Source: an uncultured Elusimicrobia bacterium
GTDB lineage: Bacteria; Elusimicrobiota; Elusimicrobia; Elusimicrobiales; UBA9959
Assembly: GCA_903873295.1 (NCBI GenBank)
Contig: CAIQNV010000079.1
Coordinates: 1 to 36,343, forward strand
Direction: 5' to 3'
DNA: 36,343 nt
The notes under the pieces are model-generated. The model searched no databases, was not told where the DNA came from, and saw only the letters and a list, made by a program, of their open reading frames with translations. The position numbers were made by a program, and so were the translations under genes. This document shows, piece after piece, positions 29,836 through 36,343 of the stretch (the stretch's first letter is position 1; every line of letters starts with the position of its first letter).

Positions 29836-31746
29836 ATGAACAAAGACCGGCGCGGGCTTTTCCTCAATCTTTTAATTCTATTCCTGGGTTTTTCCCTGCT
29901 TACGCGGCTTACGCTGCTGGCTATGGCCTGGCCGGAGCTGGACGGCGGGCTTTGGGTTTTAATAAAGCTGTTCGCGGCGGGGCTGCTTTACGACTGTGCG
30001 GCTTTTTCCTACGCCGGGGCAGCGCTGGCGCTCTACCTGCTGGTCCTGCCCGAGAGGATCTATGCCGCGGCCTGGCACCGGCTGGCGGTCTACGGGCTTT
30101 TCTTCGTCGCCGCCTTCCTGCTGGCTTTTAACCTGGCGGCCGAATATTATTTCTTTTACGAGTTCGGCGTGCGCTATAACTTTATAGCGGTGGACTACCT
30201 GGTTTATACCAACGAGGTCCTGGGCAATATCCGCGAATCCTATAATCTCCCGGTCACGCTGCCGCTGGTTACGGCGCTGGCAGGCGGCGCGCTCTGGTTG
30301 TTCGGCAGGCGGCTCGCTTTCTCTTTCGCCGACCCGCTGCCCTTCCGCAGGCGGCTTTTTAGCGCCCTGCCGGTCCTGGCCGCGCCGGCGCTCTGCTTCT
30401 TCCTGCTGGACGGGCGTCTGGCGCAGGTCTCAAAGAACGAATACGCCAACGAGGTGGCGATGAACGGGCTTTACGCCTTCGGCTCGGCTTTCCTCAACAA
30501 CGAGCTGCCATACGATAAGTTTTACGCTTCCGTCGGGCCGGAGGCCGCTTTCCGGACCCTCCGCGCCGCGCTGGCCGGGCCCGGCGTGGAATTCAAAGAC
30601 CAGGGCCTGGATATAAACAGACGGATAAAAGGCCGCGGGCCGCTTAAGAAGCTTAATCTGGTCGTGCTGGTGGAGGAGAGCCTGAGCGCCGAGTACCTTC
30701 AGGCCTTCGGGGCGGCCAAGGGCGGAGGGACGCTGCCCAACTTGGACGCGCTGGCCGGGAGATCGCTGTTCTTCAAGAGGTATTACGCCGCCGGCACGCG
30801 CACCGTGCGGGGCCTTGAGGCTATGACGCTTTCCATCCCGCCGCTGCCCGGCACTTCCATTGTGAAGCGCCCCGACAACGGCGGTTTCTTCTCCTGGGGC
30901 TCGGTGATGCGGGATTTCGGCTATGCCAATAAGTATATTTACGCCGGCTACGGCTACTTCGACAATATGAACGCCTTCTACTCCGGCAACGGCTTCGAGA
31001 TAGTCGACCGGTCAAATTTCGCCAAAGACGAGATAACCTTCGCCAATATCTGGGGCGTCTGCGACGGCGACCTGCTTTCTAAAACGCTGAAAGAGGCCGA
31101 CGCCGACTTCAGGGCCGGCAAGCCCTTCTTCTACATGGTGATGACCACCACCAACCACCGGCCCTTCACCTATCCCGACGGAAAAATAGACATCCCGTCC
31201 TCCGCGCAAAGCAGGCGCGGGGCGCTGAAATATTCCGACTATGCCATAGGGGAATTCCTGGCGGCGGCTTCGAAAAAGCCCTGGTTCAAAGATACGGTCT
31301 TCGTCATCACCGCCGACCATTGCGCTAATTCGGCGGGGAAGACCGAGCTCCCGGTCCGCAATTATCACATCCCGCTGTTCATTTTTTCTCCGGCGCACGT
31401 GAAGCCGGCCGTCGTCGGGACCCTCTCCGCGCAGGCCGATCTGGCCCCGACGGTGCTGGGCCTGCTGAACGCCTCTTACGAAAGCCGGTTCTTCGGCAGG
31501 GATATCCTGAACGGCAGGCCGGAGGGCCGGGCTTTTCTTTCCACTTTCCAGAAAATGGGGCTGCTGAAGGACGGCCGCCTGGCCGTGCTGGGCCCGAAGA
31601 AATATTTGAAGACCTACAACTGGGACGAGGCCGCCAAGACCATCTCGGAGACCGCCGAAGCCGGGGCGCTGGAAGAAGAGGCCGTCTCCTTTTTTCAGGG
31701 CGCTAATTACGTCTATAAGAACCGCCTAAACCGCCTTGCAAAATAA
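29836..31746 (+). CDS. LtaS-like membrane sulfatase/phosphoglycerol-transferase family enzyme
   Basis: Protein of 636 residues: about five membrane helices in the first ~190, then a large extracytoplasmic alkaline-phosphatase-superfamily domain. Seen: LVVLVEESLSAEYL (metal ligand Glu), a Thr nucleophile in YYAAGTRTVRGLEAMTLSIPP (near residue 321), MTTTNHRPFTYP, and VFVITADHCANS (metal Asp-His). LtaS relatives transfer glycerol phosphate from phosphatidylglycerol; in diderms the family includes OpgB-type and other polar-group transferases. Substrate not readable. Its mRNA is probably leaderless. It converges with the cyclophilin gene at a hairpin. Confidence 0.85.
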   Translation: MNKDRRGLFLNLLILFLGFSLLTRLTLLAMAWPELDGGLWVLIKLFAAGLLYDCAAFSYAGAALALYLLVLPERIYAAAWHRLAVYGLFFVAAFLLAFNLAAEYYFFYEFGVRYNFIAVDYLVYTNEVLGNIRESYNLPVTLPLVTALAGGALWLFGRRLAFSFADPLPFRRRLFSALPVLAAPALCFFLLDGRLAQVSKNEYANEVAMNGLYAFGSAFLNNELPYDKFYASVGPEAAFRTLRAALAGPGVEFKDQGLDINRRIKGRGPLKKLNLVVLVEESLSAEYLQAFGAAKGGGTLPNLDALAGRSLFFKRYYAAGTRTVRGLEAMTLSIPPLPGTSIVKRPDNGGFFSWGSVMRDFGYANKYIYAGYGYFDNMNAFYSGNGFEIVDRSNFAKDEITFANIWGVCDGDLLSKTLKEADADFRAGKPFFYMVMTTTNHRPFTYPDGKIDIPSSAQSRRGALKYSDYAIGEFLAAASKKPWFKDTVFVITADHCANSAGKTELPVRNYHIPLFIFSPAHVKPAVVGTLSAQADLAPTVLGLLNASYESRFFGRDILNGRPEGRAFLSTFQKMGLLKDGRLAVLGPKKYLKTYNWDEAAKTISETAEAGALEEEAVSFFQGANYVYKNRLNRLAK

Positions 31747-31774
31747 AACCCCGCGGCCTTTCGGGACCGCGGGG
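31741..31774 (-). terminator. Terminator of the cyclophilin gene
   Basis: CCCCGCGG (31749-31756) and CCGCGGGG (31767-31774) form a stem; on the minus strand it ends in GGGGTTTTATTTTG. It lies between convergent genes. Confidence 0.75.
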
Positions 31775-31794
31775 CTCAGCTAAGGAGCGCTGCT

Positions 31795-32514
31795 TCAGTT
31801 AAGAAGCTGCGCGCTCTTGATATAATCCATCTTGGGGAAGTCCGCCTTCAGGTATTTGTTACCCTGCCTCTGCACCAGGCCCTGGTCGGGGCCCCTGCCG
31901 TTGGGGGCGCCTTCGCCGTAGCCTGAATAAATGCTTTCAACAACATCCATGCCCTCGGTAACTTTTCCGAACGGCGAAAAGCCGGAGGCGTCCAGGTTCG
32001 CGTTGTTGCCGAAGTTGATGAACAGCTGCGTGGTGCGGGTGTTGGGGCCGGCCATGGCGTAGGAAATATAGCCCTTGGCGTTGGACTGCTTCACGGGGTC
32101 GTCCTGGATGGAGGCCGCGCGCCAGGCGGAAGCCACGGCGGGGTCGCCGTGTATGCCGAACTGCACCATGAAGCCCGCGATCACGCGGAAGAAAGCGACA
32201 TCGGTGAAAAATCCGGCTTTTACGAGGTTGTAGAAGCGGTCCGCGCCGAGGGGGGACCAGGAGCGGTTGATCTCGAGCGTGACGTCGCCCTTGGTGGTGA
32301 CGAACTTGACTTTAAAGGTTTCGGGGGCTTTCTCTGTGGCTTTCGCCGGGTTGTTCAGTATGTCCATGGCTGGTTTAGTCTCCTTAATTTCGGCGGGAGC
32401 CGCCGCGGCCGTCGCCGCGGGCTCGCTGCCGGTCTGCATAGTCTCCGGGGCCTTGGGGGCGCAGGAAACGATAAAAACTGCCGCTGAGAAGAACGCTAAA
32501 TGACGCATATCCAT
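31795..32514 (-). CDS. Cyclophilin-type peptidyl-prolyl isomerase lipoprotein
   Basis: Lipoprotein (IVSC, Cys18) of 239 residues. After an Ala/Pro/Glu-rich linker to ~65 follows the cyclophilin domain: FVTTKGDVTLEINRSWSPLGADRFYNLV, FFRVIAGFMVQFG, GYISYAMAGPNTRTTQLFINFG, and FSPFGKVTEGMDVV. Bacterial members speed proline isomerisation in the periplasm. AGGAGGTTCTAAA precedes ATG 32514, favouring this start over the in-frame ATG two codons later. It is divergent from the OsmC-MsrA pair across an AT-rich gap. Confidence 0.92.
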   Translation of the reverse strand: MDMRHLAFFSAAVFIVSCAPKAPETMQTGSEPAATAAAAPAEIKETKPAMDILNNPAKATEKAPETFKVKFVTTKGDVTLEINRSWSPLGADRFYNLVKAGFFTDVAFFRVIAGFMVQFGIHGDPAVASAWRAASIQDDPVKQSNAKGYISYAMAGPNTRTTQLFINFGNNANLDASGFSPFGKVTEGMDVVESIYSGYGEGAPNGRGPDQGLVQRQGNKYLKADFPKMDYIKSAQLLN

Positions 32515-32580
32515 TTTAGAACCTCCTGCAAGGGTAACAGATAAATATTATAATAAATACGAGGAAGTTTAGGAGGAAAT

Positions 32581-32982
32581 ATGGCTTTCAAAATTAGCGC
32601 GGCGTATGTCGGCGACGATCAGGTCGAGCTCACCCACGGCTCGAGCGGCAGCAGGATGCTGACCGATCTGCCGCCGGATAACGGGGGAAAGGGGCGGACT
32701 TTTTCGCCTACCGACCTTACGGCCGCCTCGGTGGCTTCCTGCGTGCTGACGATCATGGCCAAGCTGGCGCACCGCGAAGGAATAAAATTCGAGGGCGCCT
32801 CCATAGAAATAGAAAAGCGGATGCAGGAGAACCCGCGGCGCATCGCGGCCCTTACCGGAGTGGTTAAACTGCCGCCGGGGCTTGAGCCCGTACAGCGCGA
32901 GAAGCTGATGGCCTGCGTGAAGGCCTGCCCGGTAAGCCGCAGCCTGCACCCGGAGATCAAGCTTGAATTGACGGCGGAATAG
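32581..32982 (+). CDS. OsmC-family peroxide reductase
   Basis: Protein of 133 residues, with the two redox cysteines at Cys54 (TAASVASC) and Cys116 (KACPVSRSL). OsmC/Ohr proteins reduce organic peroxides using thiols. AGGAGGAAAT precedes the ATG. It is 6 bp ahead of the msrA gene, so the two make an oxidative-damage unit. Confidence 0.9.
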   Translation: MAFKISAAYVGDDQVELTHGSSGSRMLTDLPPDNGGKGRTFSPTDLTAASVASCVLTIMAKLAHREGIKFEGASIEIEKRMQENPRRIAALTGVVKLPPGLEPVQREKLMACVKACPVSRSLHPEIKLELTAE

Positions 32983-32988
32983 GCGGCG

Positions 32989-33570
32989 ATGAAAACAATA
33001 TTATTGGTCCTGGCCGCCTTCCTGGCGGCACGGCTGTGCGCCGGCGGCTTGCCGGCAGGGAGCGGGAAAATGAACTCAAAACCCAAATACGAGACCGCCA
33101 CGCTGGCGGGCGGGTGTTTCTGGGGCATGCAGGAGATCCTGCGCGCCCTCCCCGGAGTCGCGGAGACCGTCGTCGGCTATACCGGCGGAAAAACCGAGAA
33201 GCCGAAATACGAGGAAGTTAAAAGCGGGGTCACGGGGCATGCCGAGAGTATAAAGATAAGCTTCGACCCCGCCAAAATTTCGTACGGGGCTATACTCGAT
33301 ATGTTCTTCAAGATGCACGACCCCACTACGCCCGGCAGGCAGGGCAACGATACCGGCAGCCAGTACCGCTCCGCTATTTTTTATCACAGCGGGGCTCAGA
33401 AGGCAGAGGCGGAAGCCGCCGTAAAGCGGGCCATGGCTTCCGGGCTCTGGAAGCGCCCGATAACCACGGAGATAGCTCCGGCCGCGGTCTTCTGGCCGGC
33501 GGAAGCGTACCACCAGGATTATTTAAAGAAACATCCCGGCGGCTATACCTGCCATTATATAAGGAATTAA
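32989..33570 (+). CDS. msrA: Peptide-methionine (S)-S-oxide reductase, exported
   Basis: MsrA of 193 residues. After a signal peptide (~1-20) the catalytic motif GGCFWG (Cys43) and VVGYTGGKTEKPKYEEVKSG are intact; GNDTGSQYRSAIFYHS and AVFWPAEAYHQDYLKKHPGGY are the usual family blocks. A C-terminal Cys near residue 189 could be the resolving residue. The signal implies a periplasmic enzyme. It overlaps functionally with OsmC just upstream. Confidence 0.93.
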   Translation: MKTILLVLAAFLAARLCAGGLPAGSGKMNSKPKYETATLAGGCFWGMQEILRALPGVAETVVGYTGGKTEKPKYEEVKSGVTGHAESIKISFDPAKISYGAILDMFFKMHDPTTPGRQGNDTGSQYRSAIFYHSGAQKAEAEAAVKRAMASGLWKRPITTEIAPAAVFWPAEAYHQDYLKKHPGGYTCHYIRN

Positions 33571-33579
33571 AAAAAAAGT

Positions 33580-34215
33580 TCAGCTTTTAATAGCGAAAGG
33601 CTGGCCGTGCCTTAATTGCTTCCTGTCCCCGGCGCGCTCATAGACGCCTATGTGGTTAGCCATCCACATGTACGGCGGCGGCGAAAGCTCCAGTAGTTTA
33701 AGAATGCGCCCGGAGGCGCGGCGGTTATAAGCGAAGCCCAGCTCCGCCAGCTTCCGCGCCCAGTAGCGGCGCGGCTGCTCATTGACGTGGTGGCGGCCGC
33801 CCTGGCCCGGCGGCGCGGCGGACATGACCAGCCTGTCGCTGAAAGACGCCAGGTTCTTCAGGAAAGCTTCCGCGAATTCTTCCGGTATATGCTCGGCCAC
33901 CTCAAGGCAGAGCGCCAGCTCGAAATTCCCCCAGCTGTTCTCGAACGGCGCGGTAAGGTCGCGCTTAACTATCTCCACCGGGAAGGAGTGTTCCGGCGGG
34001 GGTATTACGCCGTCGATGGCCAGCACCCTCGCGCCCTTCAGCTTGAAGAGCTGGCTGTACACGCCGCAGCCGCAGCCGAGGTCGGCCAGGCTGGTTGGCC
34101 TATAACATTCATAGATGGCTCCCGCCACGAGCCCGGCGGAGCGGACATAGTCGGCATTCGAGGGGCCCCACTCGCGGAAAAAGTCCGGGCCGTAGATCTC
34201 TCCGAGGTTCTGCAT
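33580..34215 (-). CDS. Class I SAM-dependent methyltransferase
   Basis: Protein of 211 residues. The SAM-binding motif ADLGCGCGVYSQLFKLKGARVLAIDG (split here for readability: glycine-rich loop then acidic end of beta-2) and a motif IV-like ELALCLEVAEHIPEE are clear. The rest resembles small Methyltransf_11/23 proteins. Substrate unknown. The mRNA may be leaderless: TAAGAT lies 5 nt before the ATG at 34215. Confidence 0.8.
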   Translation of the reverse strand: MQNLGEIYGPDFFREWGPSNADYVRSAGLVAGAIYECYRPTSLADLGCGCGVYSQLFKLKGARVLAIDGVIPPPEHSFPVEIVKRDLTAPFENSWGNFELALCLEVAEHIPEEFAEAFLKNLASFSDRLVMSAAPPGQGGRHHVNEQPRRYWARKLAELGFAYNRRASGRILKLLELSPPPYMWMANHIGVYERAGDRKQLRHGQPFAIKS

Positions 34216-34220
34216 ACCTA

Positions 34221-34226
34221 ATCTTA
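34221..34226 (-). promoter_or_regulatory. -10-like box near the methyltransferase start
   Basis: TAAGAT on the minus strand (34226-34221) ends 5 nt before ATG 34215, with no ribosome site and only a weak -35. Confidence 0.35.
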
Positions 34227-34249
34227 CACTTTTGCCGGCCTAAAAAGAA

Positions 34250-34269
34250 AACGCGCCGCGCGGCGCGTT
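34250..34269 (-). terminator. Terminator of the small membrane-anchored protein gene
   Basis: AACGCGCCGC and GCGGCGCGTT form a perfect 20-bp palindrome; on the minus strand it is followed by TTCTTTTTAG, a U-rich tail. It serves the gene at 34296. Confidence 0.75.
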
Positions 34270-34295
34270 CTCCGTGTGGGGCGAACGGCGGGTCC

Positions 34296-34610
34296 TTATT
34301 TCAGCTGCTTGCTGATATGCGCCCAGGCGCCCTTAAGCTCGTCGGTCAGGTGCTTCATCTCGGCGGCGCCGACGCGCTCCGCGCGCTCATAGCGTATCGC
34401 CACCTCGTCCACCAGGGCCAAGTAGTTCTCTTTGTTCAGCTCTTTCAGCTTCTTCATATTCTCCAGCACTTCGCCCTTCATCTTCAGCGTCCAGGCCGCG
34501 ATCTTCTCCTTATTCTCTTTCCCGCGTTTGCCGGTAAGGAAATAAGTGGCGGCCGCGGCTATGGCCGCCAGCGCTATGCCCGCGCCTATCATTTTATCGG
34601 ATTTTTTCAT
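34296..34610 (-). CDS. Small membrane-anchored helical protein
   Basis: Protein of 104 residues: one N-terminal hydrophobic helix (~7-24, MIGAGIALAAIAAAATYFL), then a Lys/Glu-rich amphipathic helical tail to the end. This layout is like YtxH-type or apolipoprotein-like proteins, but no family can be assigned by eye. Start at ATG 34610 with AGGGAGGGTCTT upstream. It lies between the methyltransferase and tRNA-Asp. Role unknown. Confidence 0.65.
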   Translation of the reverse strand: MKKSDKMIGAGIALAAIAAAATYFLTGKRGKENKEKIAAWTLKMKGEVLENMKKLKELNKENYLALVDEVAIRYERAERVGAAEMKHLTDELKGAWAHISKQLK

Positions 34611-34761
34611 AAGACCCTCCCTAAAATTAAACTAAAACTTCCCTCCGCTAATGATACAAAAAAACGCGGCCCGTTGGCCGCCGGCGGCTCTTCTTCCGCG
34701 CACGCCGCAAGAATTCCATGGAAATAGTTTCCGTTTTTTGATATCCTATCTAAATCACCGC

Positions 34762-34838
34762 GGGGTCGTGGTGTAGCTGGTTAACACGTCGCCCTGTCAA
34801 GGCGAAGATCGCGGGTTCGAATCCCGTCGACCCCGCCA
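34762..34838 (+). tRNA. tRNA-Asp: tRNA-Asp (anticodon GTC)
   Basis: The cloverleaf is complete: acceptor GGGGTCG/CGACCCC, D-arm GTGT/ACAC around AGCTGGTTA, anticodon stem TCGCC/GGCGA with loop CTGTCAA (anticodon GTC), T-arm GCGGG/CCCGT around TTCGAAT, discriminator G, and an encoded CCA (34836-34838). An integrase-type gene on the other strand ends inside it (stop at 34797-34799). Confidence 0.97.
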
Positions 34839-36320
34839 AATTTTCTTCTGAGAAAATTTGGCACAATTTAAATCCGCTAGTCCGGCTAGCGCCCGCAGTT
34901 TCTCCGCCGGAAAATTAAGTTTTAATTTTATTTTCTTCCCGCCTATAATTAAGTTCGAACCGATATTTTTCAATATTTGCAGGTTTGCCTCCGGATTTCC
35001 CGAAACCGCGGACTCTCCGGCGAGAACTGCGGTCTTGTAGAACCCTATAAGCGGTTCGAACCGCTTACTCCCCTCCCGCTCAAAAGCTGCGAGTTTCATT
35101 TCATATTCCTTTTTCTCTTCTATACATGAACGCTTCTTTTGGGCGTATTCATCCTGCGTTATCATCCCGCTAAGTACCATGTCCAAAAGAGCGTTCATGT
35201 TCTTCGTAAGGAAAGCTATTTTATCTCGCAGATTTTGTGCGGCTCTTTCCCCGGCCTGGGCCGCCTTCATTTCTTCCTTTTTCAGTTTATCAAGAGCATC
35301 GGCGGCCAGGGCCGGGGGTAAGGAAACTCCTTTTAATAAGTCGCGTATCTGCTTTTCCACTTCCTCTTCCCGCACAAAGGGCTCGGAACAGGGGCTCTTG
35401 CGCTTGGTGCAATGCAGGTAGTTGTGACCTTTTTGGGTCTCGGTGGTGATGAAGCAGCCGCAATTAGCGCAACGGAAAGCGCCCCGGTAGACGTAAGGCT
35501 TTAAGGTTTTAGTGTGGGATTTGCTTTTCCTGCTAAGCACCTCCTGGCACTTGTCAAAGAGCGCCTTAGAGATGATGGGCTTATGCTTGCCCTCATAAAT
35601 CTCTCCATAGTAGCGTATTACCCCGTAATACAGCGGATTTTGAAGCATGTAGTGATAATTCGATACGGACATGACCTTTTTATATCTGCGCCCCTCCAGA
35701 CCTGCGGCGTTTATACGGCTCCGCACCTCGGCAATGGGGTATTTGCCCGTGGCGTAGAGTTCAAAGGCCTTCTTGATAAGAGGCGCCTTGGGGCGGTCTA
35801 CGACAATGGTGTGGGTGTTCCGGTCGTTTATATAGCCCATAGGCGCCCAGGCAGGCCAGATGCCATTGCGGAGCTTCTGGCGTATGCCGCGTTTAACGTT
35901 CTCTGACAGGTTGTCCACGTAATACTTGGACTGGCCGAAAGCGATAGACAGCATGAACTTCCCCTGCGGTGTGGGGTCGAACCAGAAGGTGGGGAACTTT
36001 AGCTCCTGAATCTTTCCGGTGTCCACAAGGTAGATAATGCGACCGCCATCAATGGAATTCCTAGCCAGGCGGTCGGGGTGCCAGGCCACTATGCCTTGGG
36101 CCACGCCCTGCTCAAGGCCAGCGACCATCTCGTTGAAGATATCGCGGCCCGGCGCTTTTGCCGTTTTGCTCTCAATGAACTCGCGGACAATAGTGAGGCC
36201 TTCCTTTTTGGCGTAGTCGCGCAGTTCAGTGAGCTGCGCCTCTATGGAAAGGATCTGCCGGTCCGGCTCGTCCGTGGACTTGCGCGCATAAAGGAAATAC
36301 CGCATATTAGACTTCTCCAT
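34797..36320 (-). CDS. Large serine recombinase ending inside tRNA-Asp
   Basis: Recombinase of 507 residues. The resolvase domain starts YARKSTDEPDRQILSIEAQ with the catalytic Ser15. HPDRLARNSIDGG carries active-site arginines. A recombinase domain follows (NLSENVKRGIRQKLRNG, then GYIND and RPKAPLIKKAFELY). A zinc ribbon FRCANCGCFI...LHCTKRKSPC precedes a coiled-coil, Lys/Glu-rich tail. The last ~14 residues (GRRDSNPRSSP at the end) are translated from the tRNA antisense, so the reading frame's natural end was replaced by the tRNA. GGGAGGCAAGGT precedes ATG 36320. This places the chromosome-element junction near 34838-34862, with the element reaching beyond the window. GC is lower than in the neighbours. 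Confidence 0.9.
   Translation of the reverse strand: MEKSNMRYFLYARKSTDEPDRQILSIEAQLTELRDYAKKEGLTIVREFIESKTAKAPGRDIFNEMVAGLEQGVAQGIVAWHPDRLARNSIDGGRIIYLVDTGKIQELKFPTFWFDPTPQGKFMLSIAFGQSKYYVDNLSENVKRGIRQKLRNGIWPAWAPMGYINDRNTHTIVVDRPKAPLIKKAFELYATGKYPIAEVRSRINAAGLEGRRYKKVMSVSNYHYMLQNPLYYGVIRYYGEIYEGKHKPIISKALFDKCQEVLSRKSKSHTKTLKPYVYRGAFRCANCGCFITTETQKGHNYLHCTKRKSPCSEPFVREEEVEKQIRDLLKGVSLPPALAADALDKLKKEEMKAAQAGERAAQNLRDKIAFLTKNMNALLDMVLSGMITQDEYAQKKRSCIEEKKEYEMKLAAFEREGSKRFEPLIGFYKTAVLAGESAVSGNPEANLQILKNIGSNLIIGGKKIKLKLNFPAEKLRALAGLADLNCAKFSQKKIWRGRRDSNPRSSP
34835..34862. repeat. Perfect 12-bp inverted repeat at the tRNA 3' end (candidate att site or terminator)
   Basis: GCCAAATTTTCT (34835-34846) and AGAAAATTTGGC (34851-34862) flank TCTG. 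The left arm contains the CCA of the tRNA. It could be a terminator, but no U-run follows; equally, serine recombinase attachment sites are usually short imperfect inverted repeats, and the recombinase gene sits on top of it. Confidence 0.5.
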
Positions 36321-36343
36321 ACCTTGCCTCCCCTTGCTCTTAA

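Overview
The window is GC-rich and gene-dense, with a diderm (Gram-negative-type) gene set: at least four lipoprotein signals, predicted outer-membrane beta-barrels, a PorV/PorQ-like protein, a periplasmic lytic transglycosylase, secreted MsrA and CsgG/GNA1162-like lipoproteins. It carries no ribosomal or other strong phylogenetic marker. The mixture (C-terminal sorting domain next to a PorV-like gene, collagen-like secreted protein, homospermidine synthase, many orphan secreted proteins) suggests an uncultured lineage such as Elusimicrobiota or a neighbour of the FCB group. That placement is a guess.

Layout. 1-2256: a minus-strand run of three envelope genes (truncated barrel, lipoprotein, barrel-like protein), divergent from a GNA1162-like lipoprotein (2345). 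3108-4097: secreted ComEC-type metallo-hydrolase. 4378-5955: PIF1-type helicase with a WYL-like tail. 5996-7644: exported caspase-fold protein translationally coupled to a two-helix membrane protein. 7720-11758: an unknown protein, RadC, a strongly self-complementary leader-like region, and Tex. 12027-14054: tandem paralogous exported proteins. 14124-17947 (minus): ornithine-decarboxylase-type enzyme and homospermidine synthase, then a CsgG-like lipoprotein and a TPR protein. 18054-22422: lipoprotein, two unlisted mini-ORFs, TetR regulator, thioesterase, exonuclease, lytic transglycosylase, class V aminotransferase. 22578-27953: secretion/surface cassette of barrel, collagen-like protein, Fn3 protein with C-terminal sorting-like domain, and PorV-like protein. 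28059-34610: housekeeping and stress genes (HtpX, SRAP, LtaS-like sulfatase-fold enzyme, cyclophilin, OsmC, MsrA, methyltransferase, small membrane-anchored protein). 34762-36343: tRNA-Asp with a large serine recombinase running into it, which looks like the end of an integrated element extending beyond the window.

How genes work together. Putrescine made by the decarboxylase would feed homospermidine synthase. The Fn3/sorting-domain protein and the PorV-like protein share an ATGA overlap and probably act in one outer-membrane export route. The caspase-fold protein and its membrane partner overlap by ATGA. Genome-care functions (RadC, PIF1-WYL, DnaQ-like exonuclease, SRAP) and oxidative-damage functions (OsmC, MsrA) are scattered along the window.

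Regulatory signals. Most genes have strong GGAGG or GGGGG ribosome sites. Five genes instead have a -10-like box 5-9 nt before ATG and no ribosome site, as expected of leaderless mRNAs. No gene-free stretch exceeds 300 bases. The longest (about 280 bp at 4098-4377, 250 bp at 9211-9460 and 268 bp at 11759-12026) hold the repeats and RNA-like structures described below.
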